A stretch of 64,000 nt of DNA from Aselliscus stoliczkanus (Eukaryota > Chordata > Mammalia > Chiroptera > Hipposideridae). The stretch lies in the NCBI GenBank assembly GCA_033961575.1, contig CM066730.1, forward strand, positions 138,969,523 to 139,033,522, written 5' to 3'. Positions within the stretch are counted from its first letter, which is position 1, and each line of letters starts with the position of its first letter. Position numbers and translations under genes: made by a program. The notes under the pieces are model-generated. The model searched no databases and was not told the DNA's origin. It was given only the letters and a program-made list of their open reading frames with translations. Positions 1-12,225 of the stretch are shown here, piece after piece.

Positions 1-2600
1 AGGTAATTTTGGAGTAGTTTAGTGTAGTATATTGTTTAGAAAATAGGCCAGTTCCTTTTTTGTTTTGTTTTTAAATCAAGAAAATGCCCCCACAGTATAA
101 AACAATATATCATTGCTATTTTTTTTAAGGTGAATTCTAAGATAAAGCATGTGTAAATGCCTCGTTAAATATAATCCTGTGTCCCACTAATATTTTAAAA
201 GGATAAATATAGGGTTGTGGTAATATTTATAGTTAATAAGATGATATAATTTTATTTACTTGAAATAATCAGTTAAATTTAGGAAACACATTTTCCTACA
301 TATTTTGGTTACCATAACAACTGGTGAAAAATTGGAAAACAGATGTTATATAAGCCTGTTGACGTTTAGTATAGCAGTTTTACAATTATATTTATACTGT
401 TTGGGCTTTAAATTTGTGTATAAGTTGTCCTTGAAAGGGATAATCTTATTTAACCTTCTTTCTATAAAGATTGTTAAAAAATATGAATAGATGTGAATAA
501 GAGAAATTGTATGTTAACCCACTCGAAAGATTTATTTTACAATTGAAGGCATTTAGATTGAATTTTTTATTTTCTATTTCTCTCATTAATTCTCTCTGTG
601 CCATCTTGGAGTGAGTGGGGAGGAGGAGTGGATGGAGAATGATAGACTATATAGGAAAAACATTTAATTTGGACTTAGTTGTTTGGGGTTATGTTATAAT
701 CATAATTTTGAATAGGATTTATTTTTTTAATGTTCTTAGAACTTTCAATATCAGCTTTATTTGTAAACTCTTCTTTAAATCTTGATATTCAAATTTACTA
801 CATTTAGTTTTTAAATATCAGAATCACTCAGTGGAAGGCTACAAATGCATTCATTTTATTCTCATTTATTTTGAATTCTTTAAACTTTCAGGAAGCTGGA
901 GGTTTCAACTCATGTGTAAATCATCCTTATGCATTTATAATTGGGCAAAGTGGAGACATAAATCATTAATATTCTACATCTCATGAGCTCAACATTAAAA
1001 TGTAATGTTGTTGGCCAATGTACACAAACATATACTGTTCACCTTACAGAATTTCATTTTGTCTGACATGGAGAGTGTTGAGGAAAAAGCAAATATCATA
1101 GCAGCTACTGTAATTGAATTGGTCTCTGAATCATATAAAGCCAGGAAGCCTGACAGCAGTAACATTGTCTAAAACCTTAAAAAAATATTATGGTGCATAT
1201 GATGTGTATCTACTTAAGGCTGAAATGAATGGGCTATTAGAACAAATTGCTTTTGGGGGAAAAGGGAGAAAAGCAATGATATTTTTGGAAAACTTGTTTA
1301 AAAAATGGAGGTGATTTTTTTCCCCCCTTGAAATACCTTGGTTTCTGTTTTCAGAGGAAGCTTTTAATCTAATCACAAAGCTTCTCTGGCGTTAATTTCT
1401 TTTTCTTTTTCAAACTTACTGTAGTTTAATTTTTATGAATAAATTATGGCAGATTTATGTGATATGTAGTGCCTAGAAGAATTCTGATGTGTATCAGCAG
1501 TTGTTTCAGAAATACTTTAGTTGTTACTGGCAATAAGTATAGCCATTTCTTAATACATCATTCTCATATGTTAGGAGTGGTTGATTATACAATTTCATTT
1601 GAAAACTTTTCCTTATTACTTTAACATTTCAGAGGACAATTGACCTGTGTCAAGGTGGCCTTAATTCTTTATATTTATTTAAAATTTTCAGTTATTTATA
1701 CTTAATTATTTTAGACCACTTCAAAAACTAGTCACACTTCAATTTCCATTGCAGTTTATGAAAGGAAATGAAATAAATTAGAGTGAAAAAATTTTAGAGA
1801 TAAAACTCATGATGTGTACAAATATAAAATGAACCATATCTGAGATTTTATTTAATTTATTCTTAACAAGGGAGTCAGTAATAAGTTACAAGTAGCTCAA
1901 AGGAGAATTTAAGAACCATAGGTGTGTAGGCAATAAGGAGTGCTGAAATGAGTGCAAAATTGATCCATTCATGAGGAAACAATCAGTTGCATTCCACCAG
2001 ACACATATCCATTTCCACGGACAAGTATCGTTTGCTTTGTTAGTCAGTTTTCTACCTTACGGAGTGGTAAAATAGCTCTGAGGCCATGAAACGCTGAGAT
2101 AACACCCGAGGACACACTTGACAGGACGGACACTCAAGTCAGTGATCTTTTTTACCCACATCAAAGTCTTTCACAGTTTTCTCTGTTTTTATTTTCTGTT
2201 GTCATCCATTTACCTTTCAAGTAAAAACATCAAAGGAAATCATCCTGTCAGACTAATAGTATAAACAGAAGTTGTTGTTTTATTATCTTTAAACAGCCAC
2301 GTAGACATTTTCCTTGTTGTATTCCTTTTCTTCCTTTTAACGTAGTAACCTACGAGTCTCATTAATTTCCTCCATTAAATCCATTTCTAGTGAGTTTTAG
2401 GATTGAGATTATTGCTGCTAAAATCCTAGGTTTTTGAAAAGTATATGTTTGCCTTCAGAAATTAAGGGAAAGAATTGGAAATAGATGGATTGTAAAGGGA
2501 CTAGTTTTATTTTTCAGGAGAAACATTTAAGCCTCTCATGAGCCATTTAGAACTAAAGATATAGATGTAAAATTAAGGATGAAGTCACAGAAATGCAAAA
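1..2600. other. AT-rich, intron-like sequence
   Basis: Apart from the weak exon candidate near 1.05 kb I see no gene and no repeat that I can name. The composition is strongly AT-rich with many short A and T runs. Given the terminal exon downstream on the same strand it is most simply intron of that gene. Confidence 0.45.
1050..1172 (+). other. Weak candidate exon (40 codons open)
   Basis: After a possible acceptor ('tgttcaccttacag', AG at 1,048-1,049) a frame stays open for 40 codons and ends at a TAA (1,170-1,172). The peptide (NFILSDMESVEEKANIIAAT at its start) has a protein-like, amphipathic composition that stands out from the AT-rich flank. A weak donor 'gca/gtaaca' at 1,158/1,159 would make it an internal exon of 109 bases, but direct splicing to the exon at 11,764 would not keep that exon's frame, so an intermediate exon would be required. 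It may equally be chance or a relic. No homology recognised. Confidence 0.2.
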
Positions 2601-2639
2601 AGGGCAGAGAGGGAAGTCAGAGAGGAAAATGGTTTGTTT

Positions 2640-3600
2640 GTTTTTTTAAGAAAAATTGTTTTAGCTTTACTTTTTATTATAAAAATTTAAAAACATATGT
2701 AAAGGTAGAGAATAATTTGAATCTAATGAACTCCCATTTTTACTCACATTCAATAAAATCAGTGTTTCTGTATGCTTGCTGCTTCTGTCCCTTTTCCTAT
2801 ATTTTTTTCCCAGAAGTATTTTAAAGCAAATTTTATTTTTTTTTCCCAGAAGTATTTTAAAACATGAGGGCTTTCCCTCCTAATTAGTTAAATATGCATT
2901 TTCTGTAATTGGTTGTCATGATATTATATCTAGAATGAGAGTAAAGAATACATGTAACCTTTCATTGTATTTAGTCTTTCTTAAACTTTTTTTTACTAAA
3001 CTTTCTAACATGTAAAAAAGAATAGCATCATTTTCTTCCATTATCATCTAAGAAAATTAATAGTAATTCCTTAGTAAAATTAAATATCCTATCCAAATTC
3101 AAATTTGTCTCAAAATATAATTTTGTAATTGGTTTGTTCACAAATCATGGTCCATACATCGCATTTGGTTGCTGTGTCCCTTAAAGTCTCTGACTTTAGA
3201 ACAGTGCCCTCCATCCCTTTGTTTTGTTTGTTTTTATACATGTCATTGACTTGCTGAATAAACCTAGTCCCACATTCTAGATTTATCTGATTGCTTCTTT
3301 GTGTGCCTTGTGTCTCTATATGCCTATAAATGCAAATTAAATTTTGGCAAGTGTTTCATAAGTGGTGCATCTATGCTTCATATTGCTTCACATCAGGGTT
3401 CTCTTAATCTGGTTGCTTCACATTTAGCGATGCCACATGCGATCAGTGGGTTTGGATGGTGTTGGCCTCACCTCTCGTTTGGAAATGTGATTTTTCCCTC
3501 TTATGGCCAGCAAGTAATGATTGAGCACTCTGCAAATATCCAGTTCTTCAGCAGCCTGAGAAGTTCTTTCATTTCGGGAACCATCCTCCTCCTCTGTCTC
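2640..3600 (-). mobile_element. Old L1 (L1M-type) 3' UTR fragment, antisense
   Basis: Text such as 'tttttattataaaaattt' near 2,670 and 'cacattctagatttatctga' near 3,270 recalls the 3' UTR of old mammalian L1 families read on the opposite strand. A 25-base motif around 2,806-2,830 is partly duplicated at 2,840-2,865 ('ttttttcccagaagtatttt'). Divergence is high and borders are approximate. Family assignment is from memory. Confidence 0.45.
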
Positions 3601-5580
3601 AAAAGGCTAACCTGAATGTGTGTTTGAGTCTATATAGAAAGATGAGAAAGAACTCAGACCAGCCAAATCAAGTCTAATGTAATGAATGTTGGTGCAGCCA
3701 CATTTTCCTCCTAGTTAAGAGTAGATTTAAGAGGTAGGTAAGAGAGATTTAAAAAAAAAAAATCAGAATAATGATGAATGTGTAAGAGTTGAAAAGAAAG
3801 GAAAGATGATCATTGGTAATTGTATTTAAAAGACTTATTTAGTGTCTTGAGTATCCTTAAGTAATAATACCACAAGGGCCCTCATCTGAACTAAATACGA
3901 CAATAATAGCAAAAAAGCAAAGCCTCTGGAATGCCTGTTTCACCCCCAGTATGATAAGTTTCAAAGACGAGAAAATCTAAAAAACAAAACCAAATCTCAA
4001 ATCTCTGGTCTAATTTTAAAGTTTTACTGCAGTGGAGAGGACAGCCTAGGTAGGGGATAAGAACTACAGAGGTATGGCCACCTGAAGCCAGCATGATAAG
4101 GCTGATTTAACTACATTGAAAGTGACAGAGAAGAAGTAATGACTCTCTCTATATATGATAAATTCATTTCAGACAATTGCAAAACCTGTGAATACAGCAG
4201 AGAAGCTGTAAAACTTTGAGTGCAGGCTGTGAAGAACAGAATTGAAGCCAGAGCAAAGACTCACTGATACTGGAGGAACATAGCACAACCAAATTAAAAC
4301 ACCCAAAGCCAAAAACATTGTCTAAAAAATGGAAGAGTATTGAAAAGACACAAGGACATCCAAGCTGCATCCAACAGTGGTAAAGACCAGTACATTCATT
4401 CATGTCTTCATTTCTTTGACTGTGGCTTCTATACCACATTTTTGATTTAGATATTTCTCAGGATGGGTTTTTAGAAGAATCCCAGAGCATCATGCATGAG
4501 AAGCCCTGAAATAATAATGCCTGAATATTTAAATTACTCGAATGTTTACCATTTATTGCAGAGATAGGCTCTTAGAAGATGCCCAGGTATAAAGAGAAAA
4601 TTTAAAGCTAGATAAGAGTGAGAATGACTTTGGATTTTACTTTTTGGACTTTGGAGAAGTTTAAGAGTTTAGGGGGAAAGAAACAAAACAAACTGAAAAG
4701 CAATAGAACTAATACATTTTGGTATGGTATCTAGGCAAGGCAACTTTTCTTTCTTTTAAGATGGAAGAGCCCTTAAGAAATGAAACATGTAAAACAGCAT
4801 GTCAGTGAAGTACTCAGTAGCAGCAGTGCTCCTTCCACAGTCCACTGGCAATTAAATAAAACATATAGTTTGTTGATATATAATTGTGATTATGGCTCAC
4901 ACATTTCTGTTCTTACAAAATCACAGTTGAAATAAGGAATTAACAAAGAATTGAATGACTAGTACAAAATATTTCACTGACATAAGAAACAGTGCTAGGG
5001 AAAAAATGTTTATTTTCTTTTCAAATGCACATCTTTCATAAAGATACTGGTCATATAACTTAGACAAAAACATGTATCTTAATATAGAATGTTATAGTTC
5101 AGATTGTCAGGACACAATACATTAAATTAATAGAACAAAAGCTAAAAGTTGGGTAGCCACATGAAAATTAAAATTGTGTATGTATAAGGCAAGAGAGAAA
5201 TCCATAAACAATAAGACCACACCTTAAAAATCAAGAGATTTTGTAATGATATAATTATATTTTCATGGGTTACTGTCAAACCTATATGTAAAGAAAATTA
5301 AATTATTAGCAAGAAAGAAGAAGAGAAGAAAAGTAGAGAAATGTAATGTTCCCAGACAGGCAAAATATAATTAATAAAAGTAAGCAGAAAAAAAGCAACA
5401 TTACAATAGTTGATCTTTGAGAAATTTAATCAAAGTGAAAATCATTGGATCAGTTAGAGAATAAGATGTAAATAATATCAGGAGAAGAGCTACAATAATT
5501 AACATACAGGAAACCCAAAATATTTGGGTGAATATTCTTCTTAGATGATGATATTAATAGCTCAGGTCAAAACCAGAAGT
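3600..5580. other. AT-rich sequence, nothing recognised
   Basis: No gene, exon or nameable repeat found. Several short open frames on the minus strand (about 3.9-4.4 kb) lack start context, splice sites or any recognisable similarity. Read as intron or decayed repeat. Confidence 0.4.
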
Positions 5581-5586
5581 AATTAA

Positions 5587-5596
5587 GTGTGTGCAT

Positions 5597-5650
<54 letters not shown>
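5587..5650 (+). repeat. (GT)n microsatellite
   Basis: Nearly pure GT dinucleotides from about 5,602 to 5,650, preceded by an interrupted GT/AT stretch. Likely length-polymorphic. Confidence 0.97.
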
Positions 5651-5652
<2 letters not shown>

Positions 5653-6149
5653 GTCGGGGGTTAGGGGGAGAGAGAAAACTGCTTAAGTAGATGCAGCTAG
5701 AAGTAGAAATTATAACTAGAATGAATTGCTTGAGATTCATTTTTGAAGAAAGAGGTAAGGTGTTACTACATCAAATAAATAAAAACCTTGTAGTAGAAAT
5801 CCAGAGAGTAATTACAGATTAGCAAAGAAAAGGGCACCTATCACTGATGGGGATTTACTTTGGAGAATTTTTTCAAAAATTCAAAGAAGAGTTATTCAGT
5901 GAGTAATTAATTCTAGCTTCAAAATATAGAAAGGGGCATTGGTCATTATCTGATTCATTTTATGAGCATAAGTGATTTTATTTTGACAGTTTGATAAGAG
6001 CACCACCTTTAAAAGAATTTATGGATTGAGGTCATTAAGCAGCAAACAATACAATACTATAACAATAACTATTGATTATAAGCAAGCAAGTTATCCTCAG
6101 ATGCATGGGTAGCATAATAAAAGCAAAAAGCACCCTGTGTTTTAATAAA

Positions 6150-6890
6150 CAAAGAGAAGGAAATTTAGGACTTATCTTTAATTCCTTTCTTTTCTTTTCC
6201 TCTATATCCTACTCAAAAGAAAACCTTGCTAATCGTCTCCACAGGGCATATGGCACCTGTTTCCTTCTCCATTCATCAACATTGCTGCCACCCTAGTAAA
6301 AGTCACCATCATCTCTCCCCTAGATTACTATAGTCATCTCCTGTTTTTAATCTTCCTGTTCCATTTTTCACTTGAACTTCTAAGGATCTATTTTCAATAC
6401 AGTAGCCAGACAACCTTTTAAATGTCACTTCCTGGCTTAAAACCTTTCAGTGGCTTCTCAGCTAATAATAAAAACACACGCTCTTCCTCAATCTTTAAAT
6501 CATATAATTTGGCCACTGCCTACCTCTCCCACTTTTTTACACATCATTCTCCCCCAGGTGTTTTTGATTCCAGTTGTTTCACCTCGAGTTTGTGTCTTCC
6601 TTACCACTCCCCTACTTGGTGATTTCTCTGCTGAGATCATCCTTTTCTCAGCTCTTTACACAAATGTCACCTCCCTGGGGACGCTGTCCCTGATCCCCCA
6701 ATCACAAATGGCATCTCTTCCATGCAGTTATTATCTAACATAGTTCATTGTTTAATGTCTCTATCTATTTTATTAAAATTATTTTGTTGACTTCTTTATT
6801 GTCTATCTCCCCCACTAGAATGTAAGCCCACGCTGTATCTTTAGTGCACGTGACAGTTTCTGAAATGTGCAGTGAGTAGTTGTTAAATGA
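6150..6890 (+). mobile_element. L2 LINE 3' portion
   Basis: Pyrimidine-rich text with L2 hallmarks in order: 'cttaaaacctttcagtggct' near 6,436, 'tcctcaatctttaaatcata' near 6,484, 'gatcatccttttctcagctc' near 6,636, 'aaatgtcacctccctgg' near 6,662, and 'actagaatgtaagcccacg' near 6,814. The order and spacing match an L2 3' region in sense orientation. Two overlapping open frames inside it are by-products. Confidence 0.75.
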
Positions 6891-7059
6891 TTGTGTGATG
6901 TATAGCAATAGGAAAGATAAGTAATGTAATATTGGGTTAAAAATAGAAAAGTTGGGCAATGCAATTGAATAGCAGTTCCACTCCCTTATAGATATTTAGC
7001 CTGTAGCAAATAATAGTTGGCAATGGGAAACGATACTGTTAGGAAGTAGTGTAAAAATA

Positions 7060-7200
7060 GTAGCAGTCTTAGGAGTCTTGGGTTATAATTCTGACCCAGC
7101 CACTCAACATTGAGGAAGAAGTTACCTAACCTTCAGCTTTCTTCATCTGTAAGACAGATAGCAATTTCCCCGGGGTGTTTTACATACTTGCATATTTGTG
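7060..7200 (+). mobile_element. MIR SINE
   Basis: Matches the MIR core in sense: 'ataattctgacccagccact', 'gttacctaacctt', 'tcttcatctgtaagacagat'. Confidence 0.7.
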
Positions 7201-8174
7201 TTGGTAAGGTCCTGCCTCCTTCCCACTTTCCTTTCCTCCCTTCCTTATAAGAAAGACCCTTTAATGATAAGTATTCTGCACCAAAGACCACCATTTCAAA
7301 AGCGGTTCATACGATAACATCAGTTTAGATAACATTTGTAAAATACCTGCCACAATGCAAGGCACATAGAAAGCGAACAGTAAATGTTAATTCCTTTCAC
7401 TCTAGTTGGAATCGTTGGGCTGGCTCATTCCGTATTTAACTCTAAGTCTTCCTTGGGATTCTTCGAACTGATATTCATGTTATTGGAGTACATCTCTGCT
7501 CTCTCTCCAACTATAAACTCTTAAGAGTGTTTTCCCTGTGATATTTGTCATAATGATTTATTCATGCTTGTGTTCTATAAATGTTTGTTTAAAATCGAGC
7601 CTGCATTTAAATACCTGTTATGCGCAGTTCATGCAGTTAAACACAGAAAGTGAGGGGAAAGGGAAGACATATGCTAGTTGTACAGTGGGGAAATGTTGCC
7701 CCCTTTTAAAGAGATGAAAGTATGTTTAATCAGATAGATTGGAATTCATAAAAGATGTTGACACCCTGGAATATAATAAATATGAAAAGGAAAGTAAAAA
7801 AAACAACAGGAAAACATGTTTTACACCATGTCTGATAAAATCTTACTATGCACAAATAGATGAAGATTTGATAGACATATATTTGGTCTGTAATAGGATT
7901 CTACTTTACAGATAGTTGGAGGAGAGCAACAGTTCACATGTAAAGAATTATTAATAGAAAACTGTTGTGAAGAATACATAGTTTTTCTAGCAATTAATGT
8001 AGCTCAGACCTCTCTAAAGTACGTTTATCCAGTAAAAGATTTACTCAAGAAACAATGCAGTACAAGAAGAGATTAGTATGAAAGCATGTAGTGCAAAAGC
8101 ATTAAAAATAAGACAACAATAACAAAAGTAGATTCTAATCCCCATTTTTCTAAGCCTTTTTACTTCCATGACAG

Positions 8175-8800
8175 CTTTTTAAAAAAATAGACTTTATTTA
8201 TAAAGAGCAATTTTAGTGTCACAGCAAAATTGAGTGGAAGGAAGAGAGATTTTCCATATACCCCTGCCTCCACACAGACACAGCCTCCCCCACTGTGAAA
8301 AGACTGTGCCAAGGGGGTGTCTCTGTAACAGGGGACGAACTTACCCTGACCCGTCATTATCACCAAAGTCCACAGTTTATATGAGGGTTCACTCTCAGTG
8401 TTGCACATTCTGTGGATTTTCACAAGTGTATAGTATTCACCATTAAAGTACCATGTAGAGTAGTTCCATTGCCCTAAAAATACTCTATGCTCTGCCTTTT
8501 TATCTCTCCCATATCCCCATGCAACCACTGATCTTTTTACTGTCTCCATCATTTTGCTTTTTCCAGAATGTCTTGTAGTTGGAATCATACGCTATGTACA
8601 CTTTTAGATTTGCTTTTTTATTTTCCCACTTAAGTTTCCTCCCCACCTTTTCGTGGCTTGATAGCTCATTTCTTGTTAGCGCTGAATGATATTCCATTGT
8701 TAGGAGGTAACATAGAGTATCTGTCCATTCACCAACTGAAGGACACCTTGGTTGCTTCCAAGTTTTGGCAACTATGAATAAAGCTGCTATAAACATTCCC
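8175..8800 (-). mobile_element. Old L1 (L1M-type) 3' end, antisense
   Basis: The plus strand begins 'aaatagactttatttataaa' and passes through well known L1 3'-region text read backwards: 'cacagcaaaattgagtgg', 'catatacccctgcctccac', 'ccatcattttgctttttcca', 'ttgatagctcatttcttgtt', and ends 'aataaagctgctataaaca'. About 625 bases, no frame retained; the 142- and 98-codon minus frames here are degraded non-coding L1 sequence. Confidence 0.85.
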
Positions 8801-8810
8801 TAAGCAGCCT

Positions 8811-8885
8811 TTGATCCCTGCCAGTCACTTAATCTCTCTGGGGCTCAATTTCCTCATTTGTAAAATTTAGCTGATGAGTTTAAGG
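8811..8885 (+). mobile_element. MIR SINE fragment
   Basis: 'cagtcacttaatctctctgg' followed by 'tttcctcatttgtaaaattt' matches the MIR core in sense. It abuts the L1 fragment. Confidence 0.65.
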
Positions 8886-9214
8886 ATACTGAGGTTTGAA
8901 ATTATATGGCTATATAGATAAAAATCATAAAAGATTACGTTTTAGTAATTATGAATAACTCCGGTATGCCTGTGTGCTCATGACATTGTAAGTCGGTAAA
9001 GCCTTTCTGACAGAAAGCAGTCTGGTCCTCTATAACAGAAATGATCATTTCTTTTTACCCTTGGATCAGCTCATTCTATTTTGGGGTATTTCAAGTAAAC
9101 CCAAATGAGGATTACAAAATAAAAGCTTTTGTTTAAATGAAGATATTCATAGGGTAATTTATAAAAGCCAATCAAAACTGTAAAAACAATTCAGATCCCC
9201 AGTAATGGGGAAAT

Positions 9215-9320
9215 GCGTAGTAATTTGCATGAGGGCAGGGGTCATGACTGTTTATTCTGCCTGGTGTGTCCCAGGGCACCTGACTGGGTGTGGTGTTCCA
9301 AATATTTGTTGACTGTAAAA
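9215..9320 (+). mobile_element. L2 LINE 3' tail
   Basis: 'gagggcaggggtcatgactg' and 'aaatatttgttgactg' match the usual L2 3' end. Confidence 0.55.
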
Positions 9321-11700
9321 CAGATTCAGATTGAGTTAGAGATCTTAAGGGAAAGAGAAAGAGCTTTTACCGGACTATAAAAGATGATAGCAGATGACAT
9401 TCTGTTCTTCCCTTTGTTTGCCGCTTTGCATCCCTCACTGCTAATCTCTGGTGTGCCTGCTGTTACCTGCTCGACTCCACACCTGCCCTCTTTACTGATA
9501 CCAGTGAAGGCCTTAGGCATGTGGCAGAGCAGCCATGGCACATCAGCTTCTCACTTGGAAAAGAGCATCCCTGTGGTTGTAAGGGAGTAGACTGTCCCAG
9601 CTTTGCCAGGACAGTCTCAGTTCATGCCAGATTACTCAGTGTAAATCTTAATAGCGTCTCCTTTCACTCTCAAAGGTATCTGGTTCAGACATTACATCAC
9701 CATTTAGCCTGAGGGTCTGATTTTCTTTTTACTTCAGTGCTGTAGTTGGGAAACATTTTCTGTTTCTTCAGTTCAATTTAAGGAACATTTATTTAACACA
9801 CTCAATAGATGTAAGATGTGAAATACAAGGAAAATTCAGATAAGACCCCTGTCACCAAAGAATTTCAGTTTGATACCTTCTCCTCTGTAGTTTATGTGGG
9901 TAACCCATAGCCTTATGCAGAGTCGGAAGTGCTCCTAGACCCAAGCTCCTGCTGGCTCCACCCATTTAGAAGACCCTTTTCTGGCTTGCCTCTGGCGCTG
10001 GCCCCTGGGGCTCTCCTGTGGAACTTAAGGAGTATATCCATCTAAGAACTTGTGTCCCCACCACATGGCGCTCTGGGTGTTTGGACAATGGAATTCCTCG
10101 CCCAGGCATTTTTGAGCTTGCCTCCCTGGCCTCTTCCCTTGAACACACACAGGCCCCTCCCAGTGCCAGGTAAGCCAGGGATGAGAGGACAAGGCAGTGG
10201 ACAGCTGGCTAGCGGCAGGAGCTGGGGTAGGCTTCTCCCATTCTTAGGCGTTCTGAAATACAGGAATTCTCATTTCATACCTGGCCTTCAGAGTCGTTTT
10301 GAATGTGTATTCTTCAAAATGGGCCAATAGAACATATTTTATGTGGTAGTTTACTAGCTTAACTTATATAGCCTTTAGATATTTAAACAATGGTACCTGA
10401 GCCTTCATTTGCATTCTTGCCAGGGACCCCACAATGATCTGGGGCAGACCTACTCAGAGTAAAAACCTGAAATCCTTACCATGTCCTAAGAAATCCAACA
10501 CAATCTGCCCCTACCCTCTCTACCATGTCCTCAGGTCTTCTCTCCCTATTCCCCAAAGTCATTATTTTGTCAGCCAGAACTTGCCTGGTCAGTCTTTCTA
10601 AAATTTTATCACTCTCCAAACACTGACTGTCCCCTTCCTGCTTTATTTTCTTCCCTAAACACCCATCACTTTAATAAAGTTAGAGGCAGCAAAAAACTAA
10701 ACTAGTTTTTTCCCCCTAAATATCTTTCTTTTAAAACCTTTTCGATACTAAGACTTTTTTCCTAAAAAAGCAATTATTTTAGTTTTTATGTCTTAAAGTC
10801 ATCCTTGCACCCACTTTAAAGAATCACATGGTTCTCTAAGGCCAGTTACTTAAAACAGTAGTTCCCCTACTCTGCCCTCAATTTCAAGGGTAACCATTTC
10901 TAACTCTCTTAAATTTTTTTTGTATTTCCCATCATATCTACATAACATGCTTATAGTACTACTCCCTAACTTTGCAGTTTTAGGTAGTATCTGTTTTTTC
11001 TTTTCCCCATAGAGGATGAGAATTAAGCCATCCCTTGTCACTGTCACACCCTGTGCATGCTCACACACGTATCCAGGCCCCCCGCCCCCACCTTCATAGT
11101 ATGGTTAAATTGTGATTTTGGTTAGCTCAAGTTTCAGCATTCTAAAAACTGGAAACACTAGTCACAGCTGAGCCATGTAACATACTATGACTACCTTTCC
11201 TTTCTTCGCAGCATTTTATTTTTCTTGGAGTTAAAAATTGTCATGATTTTGATCTGCTTATTTTTCTAGGTTATTAACATCAATTCTACTACAGATGGTC
11301 CCATTTATACATATCTTCTTTCAGTATGTTCAGACATCTGTATTCTGTTGTTTTCTTTTTCTTGAAAAAACTCTCTCAGAGTCTTCAGATCTTTTGTAAT
11401 CTGAACAGTTGTTTTCAGGGTCAGCGTCAGTTTGTCTGAAACCAAAGCGATACCTCTAAGAGGACTTGTGTATCCCCAAAGGGACATTGGGCTGTCGTTG
11501 CAGATATAGCTGTTTTTTTCAGATATGATATTATGTGAAAAAATCATGAATATGTAACTATTTACCATGAATTTGTTTATGGTCCTCTTTCATGTGTTGT
11601 AATTAAGAACGCTTTTATTAAAAAAGCACAGAATGTATTCTTTTATTGTTTTACATAGAGCATATTAGGAATTACTGGAATAATCTTAATAAATTTATAT
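9320..11700. other. No gene seen; L2-like text at 10.42-10.66 kb
   Basis: 'aatccaacacaatctgcccc' and 'cagaacttgcctggtcagtc' suggest a worn L2 copy at about 10,420-10,660. The remainder has short random frames only. Composition rises in GC at 9.9-10.3 kb without CpG enrichment. Probably intron of the gene that ends at 12.2 kb. Confidence 0.4.
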
Positions 11701-11712
11701 ATATATATATTT
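11696..11712. repeat. Short (TA)n tract
   Basis: About eight TA units in an A/T-only stretch just upstream of the polypyrimidine tract of the terminal exon. Confidence 0.8.
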
Positions 11713-11741
11713 ATTTTGTATTTTTTTCTTTTTTTTGTATT

Positions 11742-11763
11742 TTATTGTGTTCTTTCTTTATAG
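11742..11763 (+). promoter_or_regulatory. Splice acceptor and polypyrimidine tract
   Basis: A T-rich tract runs into 'tctttctttatag' with the AG at 11,762-11,763. Upstream (from about 11,700) the sequence is almost all T and A, giving plausible branch-point A residues. It defines the start of the terminal exon at 11,764. Confidence 0.7.
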
Positions 11764-11976
11764 GCTCTTAAAATTAGAGAGACCTGTAACTGCCCACCGC
11801 TTTCTGGACCGGACCCCCGAGAAGTGTTCAGACTCACCGTGAAGCATTTCCTTGAAGAATCAGAGAAAGAAGACCTAAATATCACTGTTAAGAAACAGAA
11901 AGTGGATACTCTTCCCATTCAAAACCAGAAGCAAATACCGTTAACATATATAGTTGAGAAAAGAACTGACAGTTGA
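11764..11976 (+). CDS. Terminal coding exon of an unidentified gene
   Basis: The exon begins right after a pyrimidine-rich tract ending in 'ctttctttatag', a strong splice acceptor, and stays open in phase 0 for 70 codons to a TGA at 11,974-11,976. The peptide starts [12 protein letters not shown] and ends VEKRTDS; it has an N-terminal Cys-Asn-Cys-Pro segment (residues 8-11), a hydrophobic/basic stretch [12 protein letters not shown] (21-32), then an acidic-basic, lysine- and glutamine-rich tail. It has no transmembrane segment. It does not resemble any repeat consensus I know, and a 3' UTR with a polyadenylation signal follows at the expected distance, so it is read as the last exon of a multi-exon gene whose earlier exons lie mostly upstream of the window. 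I do not recognise the gene and assign no function. Codon use is ordinary for a mammal. A retained exon of a dead gene cannot be excluded, but there is no frame damage. Confidence 0.72.
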   Translation, partial: ALKIRETCNCPPLSGPDPREVFRLTVKHFLEESEKEDLNITVKKQKVDTLPIQNQKQIPLTYIVEKRTDS

Positions 11977-12225
11977 ATTAAAATTTGAGACCCAGGATAT
12001 ATGAAGAATGCAGCAATCCTTATCATTTTTGTTCCTTTTTCAAAAAAATGATGTTCAAAATGAAAAAAAAAGTAGCTATTCAAGATTAAATCATGTATAT
12101 TACAGGTGTTACCTAAATTATGCAAGGTTTTATTTTTCATGAAATATTGATATATTTTAATCTATTTTAAAATATCTTCAAATAAGGAAAATGTCATAGA
12201 ATAAATTTATATTACACATTTTACT
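11977..12225 (+). other. 3' untranslated region of the terminal exon
   Basis: About 250 bases of AT-rich sequence without a useful frame lie between the TGA and the polyadenylation signal at 12,200. It contains short A and T runs but no recognised repeat. Downstream of about 12,225 the T/GT-rich run 'tttactctgtctcttac' could be the downstream polyadenylation element. The end coordinate is inferred as 15-25 bases after the signal. Confidence 0.6.
12200..12205 (+). terminator. Polyadenylation signal AATAAA
   Basis: Canonical AATAAA hexamer followed within 40 bases by a T/GT-rich stretch, on the strand and at the distance expected for the gene whose last exon is at 11,764-11,976. Confidence 0.6.

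Noticed and set aside
8160..8796. 142- and 98-codon minus frames
   Set aside because: They lie entirely inside an old L1 3' end and are not genes.
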